This document shows positions 56,725 through 64,000 of a stretch of DNA of 64,000 nt, one piece after another. The stretch is taken from the NCBI GenBank assembly GCA_038184435.1, contig CP116227.1:2137501-2201500 (forward strand), written 5' to 3'. This DNA is from Nocardioides alkalitolerans (GTDB taxonomy: Bacteria; Actinomycetota; Actinomycetes; Propionibacteriales; Nocardioidaceae). The stretch's first letter is position 1; each line of letters begins with the position of its first letter. A program made the translations under genes and the position numbers. The notes under the pieces were generated by a model. The model made no database searches and was not told the origin of the DNA. It was given only the letters and a program-made list of their open reading frames with translations.

Positions 56725-58527
56725 GTGCCCGCCCAGGACCCGCCCCGCCCCCGCCTCGTCGCGGACCTCGTCGTCGAGCGGCTCCGCGCCTGGGGGGTAC
56801 GCCGCGTCTTCGGCTACTCCGGCGACGGCATCAACCCCGTGATGGGCGCCCTGCGCCGCGCGGACGGCGACCCCGCGTTCGTGCAGGCCCGGCACGAGGA
56901 GAACGCCGCGCTGATGGCGAGCGGCCACGCCAAGTACACCGACGGCGTCGGTGTCGTGATGAGCACGCAGGGACCCGGCGCGGTCCACCTGCTCAACGGC
57001 CTGTACGACGCGAAGCTCGACCACGTCCCGGTGGTCGCGATCGTCGGGCAGCAGGCGACGTCGGTGCTGGGATCCGAGTACCAGCAGGAGATCGACCTCA
57101 CGACGCTGTTCAAGGACGTCGCCGCCCAGTTCGTGCAGATGGTGGCGACACCCGAGGCAGCCGCCATGGTGCTGGACCGGGCGTTCCGCACGGCGCTGGC
57201 GACCCGTGGCCCCTGCGTGGTGGTGCTGCCGCACGACGTCCAGGCCGCCGAGGCGCCGGAGGAGCCGGCGCACGAGCACGGCGTCGTGCCGACCACGCCC
57301 GCCTGGCGCCCGCCCGTGGTGGTCCCCCACGACGACGACCTCCGCGAGGCCGCCGCCGTGCTGGATGCCGGCGACCGCGTGGCGCTCCTCGTGGGCCAGG
57401 GCGCGCGCCACGCCGAGGCGGAGGTGCGCGCCGTCGCCGAGCGCCTGGGCGCGGGAGTGACGACGAGCCTGCTCGGGAAGCCCTGGTGGGACGAGACCGC
57501 GAGCACGAGCTGCGGCGTCATGGGTCACCTCGGCACGACCGCGTCGGGCTGGCTCCTCGACTCGTGCGACACCCTGCTCATCGTCGGCAGCAACGACCCG
57601 TGGACGGAGTTCTACCCCGCGCCCGGTCAGGCCCGGGCCGTGCAGGTCGACCTCGACGGCCGTCACCTCGGCAACCGCTACCCGATCGAGGTCGGACTGG
57701 TGGGCGATGCCGCGACCACCCTCGAGCGGCTGCTGCCGCTGCTCGCCGAGCGCACCGACCGCGCCTGGGAGCAGGAGGTCGAGCGGGAGGTCCAGCGCTG
57801 GCACGACGTCGCCGACCGCCGGGCCGCCCTCACGCCGGCACGGCTCAACCCCGAGCGCGTCGTGCGGCTCCTCTCGGCCCACGTCCCGGCCGACGCCCAC
57901 GTGGCGGTGGACGTCGGCTCGGTCACCTACTGGTACGCCCGCCACCTCCTCCTGCCCCGTGGCGTCCAGGCACACCTCTCCTCCACGCTCGCCAGCATGG
58001 GCTCGGCGCTGCCCTACGGCCTCGCGGCCAAGCTGGCGACGCCCGACCGCCCGGTGGTCGCGCTGCTCGGTGACGGGGCGATGCAGATGAACGGGCTCGC
58101 TGAGCTGGTCACCGTCGCCTCGCGGTGGCAGGACTGGACCGACCCCCGCTTCGTCGTCCTCGTCCTCGCCAACGAGGACCTCGCCGAGGTCACCTGGGAG
58201 CAGCGGGAGACGGAGGGCGACCCTCGCTACGACGTGAGCCAGTCGCTGCCGGCGGTGCCCTACGCCGGCTGGGCGGAGCTCCTCGGGCTCCGCGGGATCA
58301 GGATCGACGCGCCGGAGCAGGTGGACGACGCGTGGCGGACCGCCCTGTCGGCCGACCGGCCCGTCGTGATCGAGGCGGTCGTGGACCGCGACGTACCGCT
58401 GCTTCCGCCGTTCCCGGGCGGCGCCGAGAAGCTGGGGAGCTTCCGCGATGCCCTGGGCCAGGAGGGGGCGACCGGGAAGCAGGCGCGAGCACTGCTGGAC
58501 GAGCACGCCGCGCACGAGGAGCGTTGA
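56725..58527 (+). CDS. ThDP-dependent enzyme, pyruvate oxidase/quinone-linked dehydrogenase type
   Basis: 600 residues in the three-domain POX fold. The N-terminal ThDP-activating Glu is in FVQARHEENAALMASGHAKY. The middle nucleotide-binding domain follows (about 195-330). The C-terminal ThDP domain has VVALLGDGAMQMNGLAELVTV, then VLANEDLAEVTWEQRE. The order and length match PoxB-like proteins annotated as pyruvate dehydrogenase (quinone) or pyruvate oxidase; the C-terminal lipid-binding peptide of E. coli PoxB is not evident. GTG 56725 follows CAGGAG. It is divergent from crtE. Confidence 0.9.
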   Translation: MPAQDPPRPRLVADLVVERLRAWGVRRVFGYSGDGINPVMGALRRADGDPAFVQARHEENAALMASGHAKYTDGVGVVMSTQGPGAVHLLNGLYDAKLDHVPVVAIVGQQATSVLGSEYQQEIDLTTLFKDVAAQFVQMVATPEAAAMVLDRAFRTALATRGPCVVVLPHDVQAAEAPEEPAHEHGVVPTTPAWRPPVVVPHDDDLREAAAVLDAGDRVALLVGQGARHAEAEVRAVAERLGAGVTTSLLGKPWWDETASTSCGVMGHLGTTASGWLLDSCDTLLIVGSNDPWTEFYPAPGQARAVQVDLDGRHLGNRYPIEVGLVGDAATTLERLLPLLAERTDRAWEQEVEREVQRWHDVADRRAALTPARLNPERVVRLLSAHVPADAHVAVDVGSVTYWYARHLLLPRGVQAHLSSTLASMGSALPYGLAAKLATPDRPVVALLGDGAMQMNGLAELVTVASRWQDWTDPRFVVLVLANEDLAEVTWEQRETEGDPRYDVSQSLPAVPYAGWAELLGLRGIRIDAPEQVDDAWRTALSADRPVVIEAVVDRDVPLLPPFPGGAEKLGSFRDALGQEGATGKQARALLDEHAAHEER

Positions 58528-58559
58528 CGCCGCGCGCCGCGCGCCGTACGCCCTCGCTC

Positions 58560-58574
58560 TCTCACTGCGTGAGA
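58560..58574. promoter_or_regulatory. IclR operator, copy 1
   Basis: TCTCAC-TGC-GTGAGA is a perfect 15-bp dyad just before the IclR coding region. A near-identical dyad stands at 63385-63399 before the operon that ends beside this gene. It is a candidate autoregulatory site. Confidence 0.8.
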
Positions 58575-58585
58575 AGATGCGCGGC

Positions 58586-59344
58586 GTGGTGACCAACGGA
58601 GAGAGCGCGACGAGCATGCGTTCGCTGAGCCGGGCCATCGACGTGCTGGAGGTGCTGGAGTCGGCGCCGTCGGGACTCCGTCTGAGCGAGATCGCCCGGC
58701 GCGCGGACCTGCACGTGTCCACCGCGCAGCGGATCCTCGTCGCGCTCGAGCAGCGGGGGCGGGTGGAGCGCGACGACAACCGCTACCGGGCCGGTGCGGG
58801 ACTGCTCTTCGGCGCCCACGCCTACCTCACCGGCAGCCCCCTCGTGATCAACGCGCGGCCGGTGCTGCAGGAGCTCGCCGCGAGCACGGAGCTGACCGCG
58901 TCGGTCTTCGTGCGCACCGGGTTCCACCGCGCCGTCATCGCCCGGGTCGTCGGGTCCGACCCGCTGCGCTACGAGCTCCCGGTCGGCGAGCGGCTGCCGC
59001 TGCACGTCGGGGCCGGCAAGACGCTCGCCGCGCAGCTCCCCGACGAGGACCGGGAGCGGCTGGTGGCCGAGGTGACGCCGTACGTCGCCGCGTCGGGCCG
59101 CGAGTGGACCGCCGCCGCCCTGCGGGAGGAGCTCGACCGGGTCCGGGCGCAGGGGTACGCCGTCGCGTCCGGCGAGCGGGTGCTCGGCACCCGCTCGGTG
59201 TCGGCGCCCGTGCGCGACCCCGACGGGGAGGCCGTGGCGGCCATGCAGGTCACCGGCACCCTGGAGGCCTTCCCCGAGGGCCGCGTGCCCTCCCTCGCGG
59301 CGGTCATCCGCAACGCGGCCGACCGGCTCGGCCGACAGCTCTAG
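58586..59344 (+). CDS. IclR-family transcriptional regulator of the RraA-fusion/TRAP operon
   Basis: 252 residues from GTG 58586; the in-frame starts ATG 58577, GTG 58589 and ATG 58616 are alternatives, and the HTH begins just after 58616 (MRSLSRAIDVLEVLESAPSG, then DLHVSTAQRILVALEQRGRV). The effector domain follows with the LHVGAGKTLAAQLPDEDRER loop typical of IclR. It faces the four-gene operon 63379-59354 across its 3' end (9-bp gap to the cyclase-family gene). The shared 15-bp dyad at both promoters makes it the probable regulator of that operon. Confidence 0.92.
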   Translation: MVTNGESATSMRSLSRAIDVLEVLESAPSGLRLSEIARRADLHVSTAQRILVALEQRGRVERDDNRYRAGAGLLFGAHAYLTGSPLVINARPVLQELAASTELTASVFVRTGFHRAVIARVVGSDPLRYELPVGERLPLHVGAGKTLAAQLPDEDRERLVAEVTPYVAASGREWTAAALREELDRVRAQGYAVASGERVLGTRSVSAPVRDPDGEAVAAMQVTGTLEAFPEGRVPSLAAVIRNAADRLGRQL

Positions 59345-59353
59345 CCCGAACCG

Positions 59354-60355
59354 TCAGCGCAGCGCGGTCGCGTTCGCCGGGGAGCCGACGCCGCCGGTCA
59401 GGTGGAGGGGCTTGACAACCACGAGGCTGCTCCAGCGGCCGTCGGCCCTCGACGCCTGCGCGAGGTCGTGGAGGTTCCACAGCTCCCCGAGCGGCATGCC
59501 GAGACGGGCGATGAGCTCCTGGTGCACCATCCCCTCGTCGTCGACGGCCGTGGCGGCGAACTCCCCGTCGGCGACGACGGGCAGCCGCTCCACCGCGAAC
59601 GTGTCGGTGGCGAAGGTGGCGACCCGGTGGTCCCACAGCCAGGCCGGCAGGGCGCGCCGCTGGGCGAAGCCGGTGGCGAGGCGGGCCTCCCGGACGCTGG
59701 TGCGACCGGGGACGTCGAGCCCGAGGTACCACGCCGCCCAGCCGGTGTGCACCAGCACGACGTCGCCCGGACGCACCTCGGCGCCCTGGTGGGCGAGCGC
59801 GGCGTCGAGGTCCTCGACCTCGAGCACCTCGCCCCGCGCGTGGTCGAGGGGGCGACCGGCGACAGCGCGGGCGCCCTCCACGTCGACGAGGACCGCCCGG
59901 CCCACGATCGGCCGCTCGGCCCACCGCTGCACGCCGAGGGTCGGCGAGCCGGTCACGATCGCGTCGTCCGGGTGCCCGTCCCAGAAGCCCTCCCCCTGGC
60001 TGCGGCGGTGACGCAGCCCGTCGATCTGGGTGCTGGACTGCAGGAAGAAGCCGTCGAGCTGGTCGTCGCGCGCCTCGGGGTGCTTGGCGGTGATCGTGTG
60101 GACGGGCAGGCCCCGGGCCCGCGACATCGGCGGGTCGAACGCGTCGAGCGCGTAGTCGAGGCTGATCGCCTGCCCGTCCACCACCGCGCCGAGGCCCGCC
60201 AGCACGGCGTCCCGCCCGGCGAGGTCGGCCATGCCGCGCTCGCTCTCCGCGGGGAAGAGGCCCCACGTGGAGCCTGCCGGCGCGTCGGTGCGCGCCAGCA
60301 GGTCCGCGTAGGTGGGGTACGCCGCGTGCGCGGCGCCCGTCGGTGCGTCGACCAC
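59354..60355 (-). CDS. Cyclase-family metal-dependent hydrolase (kynurenine formamidase-like fold)
   Basis: 333 residues. The family motif HxGTHxDxxxH appears in altered form: FFLQSSTQIDGLRHRRSQGE places Q-I-D-G-x-x-H in the metal loop, as in the long bacterial cyclases. VRPGDVVLVHTGWAAWYLG and LWDHRVATFATDTFAVERLP follow. Relatives hydrolyse amides or lactones with Mn or Zn (formamidase, isatin hydrolase). GTG 60355 lies 2 bases past the stop of the small membrane protein. It is the last gene of the IclR-linked operon and probably opens a ring or amide of the imported substrate. Confidence 0.88.
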   Translation of the reverse strand: MVDAPTGAAHAAYPTYADLLARTDAPAGSTWGLFPAESERGMADLAGRDAVLAGLGAVVDGQAISLDYALDAFDPPMSRARGLPVHTITAKHPEARDDQLDGFFLQSSTQIDGLRHRRSQGEGFWDGHPDDAIVTGSPTLGVQRWAERPIVGRAVLVDVEGARAVAGRPLDHARGEVLEVEDLDAALAHQGAEVRPGDVVLVHTGWAAWYLGLDVPGRTSVREARLATGFAQRRALPAWLWDHRVATFATDTFAVERLPVVADGEFAATAVDDEGMVHQELIARLGMPLGELWNLHDLAQASRADGRWSSLVVVKPLHLTGGVGSPANATALR

Positions 60356-60357
60356 GG

Positions 60358-60666
60358 TCAGTCGCTGCCTTCCTCGCCGGGCCCGCGCCGCACGTACTCC
60401 AGCACGAAGGCCAGGAGCCCGCAGACCGCCGACACGGCGAAGGTGGGAGGACCGAGGCGCTCCCCGATGGCGGCGACCGTCGTGCCGTCGCCGAGCACGA
60501 TCTCGACGGCCTGGGCACCGACGATCACGAAGCCGCCGAGGAGGAAGACGACGAGGGTCACGACGAAGCACAGCCGGGTGATCGACGTCGAGGCCCGGGC
60601 GAGACGGCCCGGCTCCGACGCGTCGTGGGGGTTCACGGTGGGCTCGGTGGAGGGGTTCGTGGTCAT
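60358..60666 (-). CDS. Small two-helix membrane protein of the TRAP-type operon
   Basis: 102 residues with two strong membrane helices (TRLCFVVTLVVFLLGGFVIV and PTFAVSAVCGLLAFVLEYV). It overlaps the large permease gene by 4 bp (ATGA) and occupies the place where a DctQ small permease is expected, but DctQ has four helices and about 160 residues. It may be a reduced small subunit. The link to the permease by coupling is firm; the family is not recognised. Confidence 0.75.
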   Translation of the reverse strand: MTTNPSTEPTVNPHDASEPGRLARASTSITRLCFVVTLVVFLLGGFVIVGAQAVEIVLGDGTTVAAIGERLGPPTFAVSAVCGLLAFVLEYVRRGPGEEGSD

Positions 60667-62003
60667 ACCGGCAGCACTCCAGACGCGATGAGGACGCCGA
60701 CGCCCATGATCGGCAGGCAGAAGTAGGTGACGAGCGGGCGGAACATCTTGGCCGGGTCGACCTGGGCGAGGCCGGCGGCGACGTAGATGGGGGCTCCGGC
60801 CGGGGGCGAGGCACCCTCGGTCGAGGCGAAGATGAGCACGGCGACGGCGGCGGTCACCGGGTCGACGCCGACGCTCATGAGGGTGAACACGGCGACCGGG
60901 CCGATCGCAGCCATGGTGGCGCTGGCGGTGAGGGGGATGGCGATGGCCACGACGACGAGGCCGACGAGGATCGCCATGATCGGCCGCGGCGCGTCGAAGG
61001 ATCCGAGGGCACTGGTGAGCGCGTCCGGCAGCCCGATCTCGGCGAGCACGTTCGACGCGGCGAACGCGGCGACGATCGTGACGCCGATGACGCCGAACCG
61101 GGGCGCCGCGCCGGCGAGCAGCTCGTACCAGCCGCTGCCGGAGCGCGGCAGGTGCTTCCGGCCGAGGAAGAGGACGATGCTGATCATCAGCACCGGGATC
61201 CAGACGATGAGGCTGATCGCCTCGCCGAGGTCGACGTCCACGTGGTCGTTGAGGCGGGCACCCGTCCAGCCCATGGTCATGAGGACCGGCACGAGCATCG
61301 CGACGAAGAGGGTGAGCGAGGTCCAGCCCCGGGCGAAGCTGCTGCGGAAGGGCAGCAGGTCGCCGGCGTCCATCGGCGCGAGGCCGTGCTTGCGCACCAG
61401 GTGGTAGTTGACGACCAGGCGGATGCCGAGGCACCAGAGCCCGCCGAGCGCCAGCGGCACCACGAGCTGGTCGGTCGTCAGCGTGCCCGTGGTCGCGAGC
61501 CCACCGACGAGGATGAACATCGTGGCGCTGAACGGGAAGGTGACGCCCATGCCGGCGCAGCCGGCGGTGACGCTCGCGGCGATCTCGGGCTTCACCTGCG
61601 CCCGCTTCATCCAGGGGATGGTCACCGAGCCGACGGCGGCGGTGACCGCCGCGCCGACGTGGGCCACGGAACCGAACGCGCCCGCGGCGACGGTCGTCGT
61701 GTAGACCGGACCGCCCTTGAGGCGTCCGAGCATCGAGTTCAGGATCTCGATGAGGTTGTCGAGGATCGGCGTGCGTCCGAGCACGTAGCTCATGAACACG
61801 AACGCCAGGCCGGCGAACATGACCTGCTCCTGCATCGCCTCCCCCACCGCGTGCGGCAGGATCGCCAGCGCGTCGGTGCCGGCGAACGCGGTCACGACGA
61901 GGAGGCCCACGAGCATGGCCTCGCCGATGTTCCGCTTCAGCAGGAAGTTCCAGACGATGATGGTCGCCATGTAGACCAGCAGCGCCACGATGGGCAGCGA
62001 CAT
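60663..62003 (-). CDS. TRAP-type transporter large permease (DctM family)
   Basis: 446 residues with about 11-12 membrane helices. LKGGPVYTTTVAAGAFGSVA, VGSVTIPWMKRAQVKPEIAA and the late ASPPAGAPIYVAAGLAQVDP match the DctM/TRAP large-subunit pattern. It would import an organic acid driven by an ion gradient. ATG 62003 is used (GGGAG at 7 bases); GTG 62006 directly before it is the alternative, and both overlap the fusion gene stop. No periplasmic binding protein (DctP) is encoded in the window. Confidence 0.85.
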   Translation of the reverse strand: MSLPIVALLVYMATIIVWNFLLKRNIGEAMLVGLLVVTAFAGTDALAILPHAVGEAMQEQVMFAGLAFVFMSYVLGRTPILDNLIEILNSMLGRLKGGPVYTTTVAAGAFGSVAHVGAAVTAAVGSVTIPWMKRAQVKPEIAASVTAGCAGMGVTFPFSATMFILVGGLATTGTLTTDQLVVPLALGGLWCLGIRLVVNYHLVRKHGLAPMDAGDLLPFRSSFARGWTSLTLFVAMLVPVLMTMGWTGARLNDHVDVDLGEAISLIVWIPVLMISIVLFLGRKHLPRSGSGWYELLAGAAPRFGVIGVTIVAAFAASNVLAEIGLPDALTSALGSFDAPRPIMAILVGLVVVAIAIPLTASATMAAIGPVAVFTLMSVGVDPVTAAVAVLIFASTEGASPPAGAPIYVAAGLAQVDPAKMFRPLVTYFCLPIMGVGVLIASGVLPV

Positions 62004-63379
62004 CACGCGGCTCCCGTCCCGTGGGCGGCGCGGTACGCCGCGACGTCGGCCTCGATGCCACGCCGGCGGCGCGCCTCCTCCTCCTGCACGGCACGGCCGG
62101 CAGCGAGGACGGCGGGCGCCTCGGACGGGCGCACGAATGTGACGCCGTCGCCGTCGGCGACCACGAGGTCGCCCTCCATGCAGACGACGCCGCCGATCGC
62201 GACGGGCACGCCGTGGCGGAACGGCCCGTTCTTGTAGGGGCCGGCGGCCGAGCGACCGCGCGCCCAGATCGGGAAGCCCATCTCCTGCAGGTCCTCGGCG
62301 TCGCGCACCGCGCCGTCGATGACCATGCCGCGCACGCCCTTGGCCTGGAGGCGGCCGGCGATGAGCTCGCCGACCAGCGCCCGCGCGACGTCAGCCTGGC
62401 CGTCGACCACGATGACGTCGCCCGGACGGGCCTCGTCGATGATCCGCTGGATGCCGACGTTGTCGCCGCCGGCCACCTGCACCGTGCGGGCGCGCCCCAC
62501 GAGGTGGGCCCCGGGCCACGGCGCGACGAGCCCGGTGGTGATGCCGAGACGCTCCCGCGCGTCGCCGATGTTGGCGACCGGCAGACCCGCCCACGCCTCG
62601 AGGACCTCGCTGGTCACCAGGGCCTGGTTCTCGGCGAGCTGCTCGTGCAGCGCCGTCGTCGCCCGCGACATGATCGGCAGGACTCCCAGGTCCTCCAGCT
62701 GCGCGGTGGCGTCGGCCATCTCCCGGGAGCGGCGGGCGGCGTGCTTCAGCGTGCTGGCGTGCAGGCGCTCGGCCGATGCCTCGCCGTCGGCGAGCTCGGC
62801 GGCGATCTGGGCGCGCGCCCAGTCGCCGAGGCCGGCCGCCTCACCGGCCTCGACCGTCTCGACGATCAGTGCGCCCAGACCCTTCATCCACCCGCTCCGC
62901 ACCAGCTTGCGCGTGGCGGCCTCCCCCGGCTCGCCACCGAGGTCCTCGACCGCGGCGCCCAGCTCACGGAACGCCTCGGCCGCCACCGACGACCCCGCGC
63001 CGCTGACGATCAACGGCGTGCGGGCACCGTACGCCGGGACCGAGCCCATGACCGCCACGTCGGCGACGGCCACCCCGTCGAGGGCTCGGGCGACCTCGCG
63101 CTTGAAACGCGCCGAGCCGGAGTTCATGTCGGCCAGGACGGCCGCGGCGCCCATGAGCGGCGCGAGGTCGGACGCGATCGCCCGGGCGGCCTTCGCCCCG
63201 GTCAGACCGAGGACGAGGGTCGCCCCGTCCACCGCCTCCGCCAGGGTCGCCGCACGCTCGACGCCATCGGGGGTGGGCACGTCGAACGGGTCGAAGCCCG
63301 CCACGTCCCACCCCTGCCGGACGGCAGCGGTCGCGTAGATCGCACCCGCCTCACCGAGACCGATTACCGCAATGCGCAT
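62003..63379 (-). CDS. Fusion of NAD(P)-dependent beta-hydroxyacid-dehydrogenase-like protein (DUF1932 type) and RraA-like aldolase
   Basis: 458 residues. Residues 1 to about 245 are an NAD(P)-binding domain (RIAVIGLGEAGAIYATAAVR, then ADMNSGSARFKREVARAL) with the DUF1932 C-terminal helices (TRKLVRSGWMKGLGALIVET). Residues about 255-450 are an RraA/4-hydroxy-4-methyl-2-oxoglutarate-aldolase-like domain (PVANIGDARERLGI, AGGDNVGIQRIIDEARPGDV, GMVIDGAVRDAEDLQEMGFP). RraA-like enzymes cleave 4-hydroxy-2-oxoacids to pyruvate or act on related acids. The fusion suggests that oxidation and retro-aldol or decarboxylation are consecutive. ATG 63379 heads the operon. No usual ribosome site; a dyad ends 6 bp upstream. 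Confidence 0.88.
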   Translation of the reverse strand: MRIAVIGLGEAGAIYATAAVRQGWDVAGFDPFDVPTPDGVERAATLAEAVDGATLVLGLTGAKAARAIASDLAPLMGAAAVLADMNSGSARFKREVARALDGVAVADVAVMGSVPAYGARTPLIVSGAGSSVAAEAFRELGAAVEDLGGEPGEAATRKLVRSGWMKGLGALIVETVEAGEAAGLGDWARAQIAAELADGEASAERLHASTLKHAARRSREMADATAQLEDLGVLPIMSRATTALHEQLAENQALVTSEVLEAWAGLPVANIGDARERLGITTGLVAPWPGAHLVGRARTVQVAGGDNVGIQRIIDEARPGDVIVVDGQADVARALVGELIAGRLQAKGVRGMVIDGAVRDAEDLQEMGFPIWARGRSAAGPYKNGPFRHGVPVAIGGVVCMEGDLVVADGDGVTFVRPSEAPAVLAAGRAVQEEEARRRRGIEADVAAYRAAHGTGAA

Positions 63380-63384
63380 TAGTT

Positions 63385-63399
63385 TCTCATTCCGTGAGA
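63385..63399. promoter_or_regulatory. IclR operator, copy 2, at the operon head
   Basis: TCTCAT-TCC-GTGAGA differs from the copy at 58560-58574 only at two central or arm positions (TCTCAY-TSC-GTGAGA). It ends 6 bp upstream of the fusion-gene ATG on the minus strand, overlapping the presumed ribosome or promoter region, so binding would block expression. A TTGACG-like -35 is seen on the minus strand at 63440-63445. Confidence 0.8.
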
Positions 63400-63523
63400 G
63401 GTCTTGTCAGCACGTAGAGTGCGCCCCGTCACACGGGTTCGTCAAGCCGTGGCGGCGAGGAAGAAGCGGAAGCGCGCCGCCGGCATGCCGCGCGGCCGTC
63501 CCGCCATTCGCGACGGCCCAGAA

Positions 63524-63552
63524 TTGAACGTGTTCAAAACCCGGCGTACGCT
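63524..63552 (+). promoter_or_regulatory. Promoter with TTGAAC-GT-GTTCAA operator
   Basis: TTGAAC (63524-63529) and TACGCT (63547-63552) are 17 bp apart, an ideal sigma-70-type spacing. The -35 is the left half of a perfect 14-bp palindrome, TTGAAC-GT-GTTCAA (63524-63537). The start codon is 6 bases after the -10, so the transcript is probably leaderless. The dyad resembles short TetR-family sites. Confidence 0.7.
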
Positions 63553-63558
63553 CGCGCC

Positions 63559-64000
63559 ATGCGGATCGTGATCCCCGGTGGCACCGGGCAGGTGGGAGGC
63601 GTCCTGCGGCGCGCGCTGGCGGCCGAAGGCCACGATGTCGTCGTCGTGAGCCGGCGGCCGGAGGCGCTCGAGCCGGGGGTGCGGCATGCAGTGTGGGACG
63701 GGCGGAGCCGGGGTCCGTGGGAGGCCGAGATCGACGGTGCCGACGCGGTCGTGAACCTCGCGGGACGGTCGGTGAGCTGCCGCTACACCGACCGGAACCT
63801 GCGGCAGATGATGGACTCGCGGGTCGACTCGACCCGCGCCGTCGGCGCAGCGATCGCCCGGGCCGCCCGCCCGCCGGCGGTGTGGCTGCAGATGAGCACC
63901 GCCACGATCTACGCCGACACCCGCGGGCCCGCCCACGACGAGGCGACGGGCGTGATCGGCGGCGAGGAGCCGGACGTGCCGCTCTACTGGGAGTACAGCG
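63559..64000 (+). CDS. Atypical SDR epimerase (TIGR01777-like), cut by window edge
   Basis: 147 residues are visible, open at the right edge. RIVIPGGTGQVGGVLRRALA is the Rossmann loop; DGADAVVNLAGRSVSCRYTD and RVDSTRAVGAAIARAARPP match NAD-dependent epimerase-like proteins of the YfcH/TIGR01777 group, and SMSTATIYADT-like text continues the fold (here QMSTATIYADTRGPAHDEAT). ATG 63559 lies 6 bases after TACGCT. Function of the group is unknown. No plus-strand gene precedes it in 63400-63523, which holds only promoter DNA. Confidence 0.88.
   Translation, partial: MRIVIPGGTGQVGGVLRRALAAEGHDVVVVSRRPEALEPGVRHAVWDGRSRGPWEAEIDGADAVVNLAGRSVSCRYTDRNLRQMMDSRVDSTRAVGAAIARAARPPAVWLQMSTATIYADTRGPAHDEATGVIGGEEPDVPLYWEYS

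Noticed and set aside
63442..63936. 164-residue minus-strand frame at the right edge
   Set aside because: Shadow of the epimerase gene; the plus frame has a Rossmann motif and a good promoter.

Overview
This is a very GC-rich window, about 64 kb, packed with short intergenic gaps, many GTG/TTG starts and many 4-bp GTGA/ATGA overlaps. It carries mshA (mycothiol), carD, senX3-regX3-phoU, the MEP-pathway genes ispD/ispF and a mycofactocin-type alcohol oxidation locus. Together these point to an actinobacterium. I infer a Nocardioides-like member of the Propionibacteriales, but no rRNA or other decisive marker is present. No tRNA, rRNA, CRISPR array, phage or transposase gene was seen.

Layout. 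1-10.3 kb: an aromatic acyl-CoA catabolic island. A six-gene minus-strand operon (FAH-family hydrolase, cupin, TesB thioesterase, benzoate/2-aminobenzoate-type CoA ligase, two-domain salicylyl/anthraniloyl-CoA monooxygenase-OYE, 4HBT thioesterase) diverges from a RidA gene and is flanked by AraC and PaaX regulators. A truncated ThDP enzyme sits at the left edge. 10.4-24.2 kb: core genes. These are a secreted C39-type protein, a sulfite-oxidase-fold protein lacking the molybdenum cysteine, ispF, a MerR regulator, nirD, ispD, a frameshifted gene, a degenerate second IspD, carD, a UbiA prenyltransferase, a lipoprotein, gpmA, an HTH protein, phoU, senX3 and regX3. 24.2-28.4 kb: a DMT exporter, a 178-bp tandem repeat block, a YbjN protein, mshA and an SDR.

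28.5-37.1 kb: two iron-containing alcohol dehydrogenases, one clearly an NDMA-dependent methanol dehydrogenase (Mdo/Mno type), with a GAF histidine kinase/LuxR regulator pair, an MftM-like methyltransferase, a CoxE-type vWA protein and a MoxR ATPase. I read this as a mycofactocin-linked alcohol oxidation and maturation locus. 37.2-45.1 kb: an IclR regulator diverging from a 3-oxoacid CoA-transferase pair, two small proteins, then a signalling group (GAF/PAS SpoIIE phosphatase, RsbW-like kinase, GAF-ANTAR protein) plus YjbQ and a small hydrolase.

45.1-56.6 kb: a carotenoid cluster. Precursor genes are idi, crtE and crtB. Desaturases are crtI and a CrtD-like paralogue. CrtYc/CrtYd is the heterodimeric cyclase. 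The acyclic-end tailoring genes are CruF hydratase, CruG-like glycosyltransferase and a spheroidene-monooxygenase-like protein. The set predicts a hydroxylated, possibly ketolated and glycosylated carotenoid, probably monocyclic. 56.7-64 kb: a pyruvate-oxidase-like ThDP enzyme, then an IclR regulator facing a four-gene minus-strand operon (dehydrogenase-RraA fusion, TRAP-type permease, small membrane protein, cyclase-family hydrolase). Matching 15-bp operators stand at the IclR gene and at the operon head. The window ends inside an epimerase gene.

Non-coding structure is unusually rich. There are two interspersed palindrome families (P1, five copies; P2, four copies plus a diverged relative), a roughly 94-bp nested palindrome at 49443-49536, and several long perfect stem-loops. 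Recurrent -10-like hexamers 5-7 bases before start codons suggest leaderless transcription.
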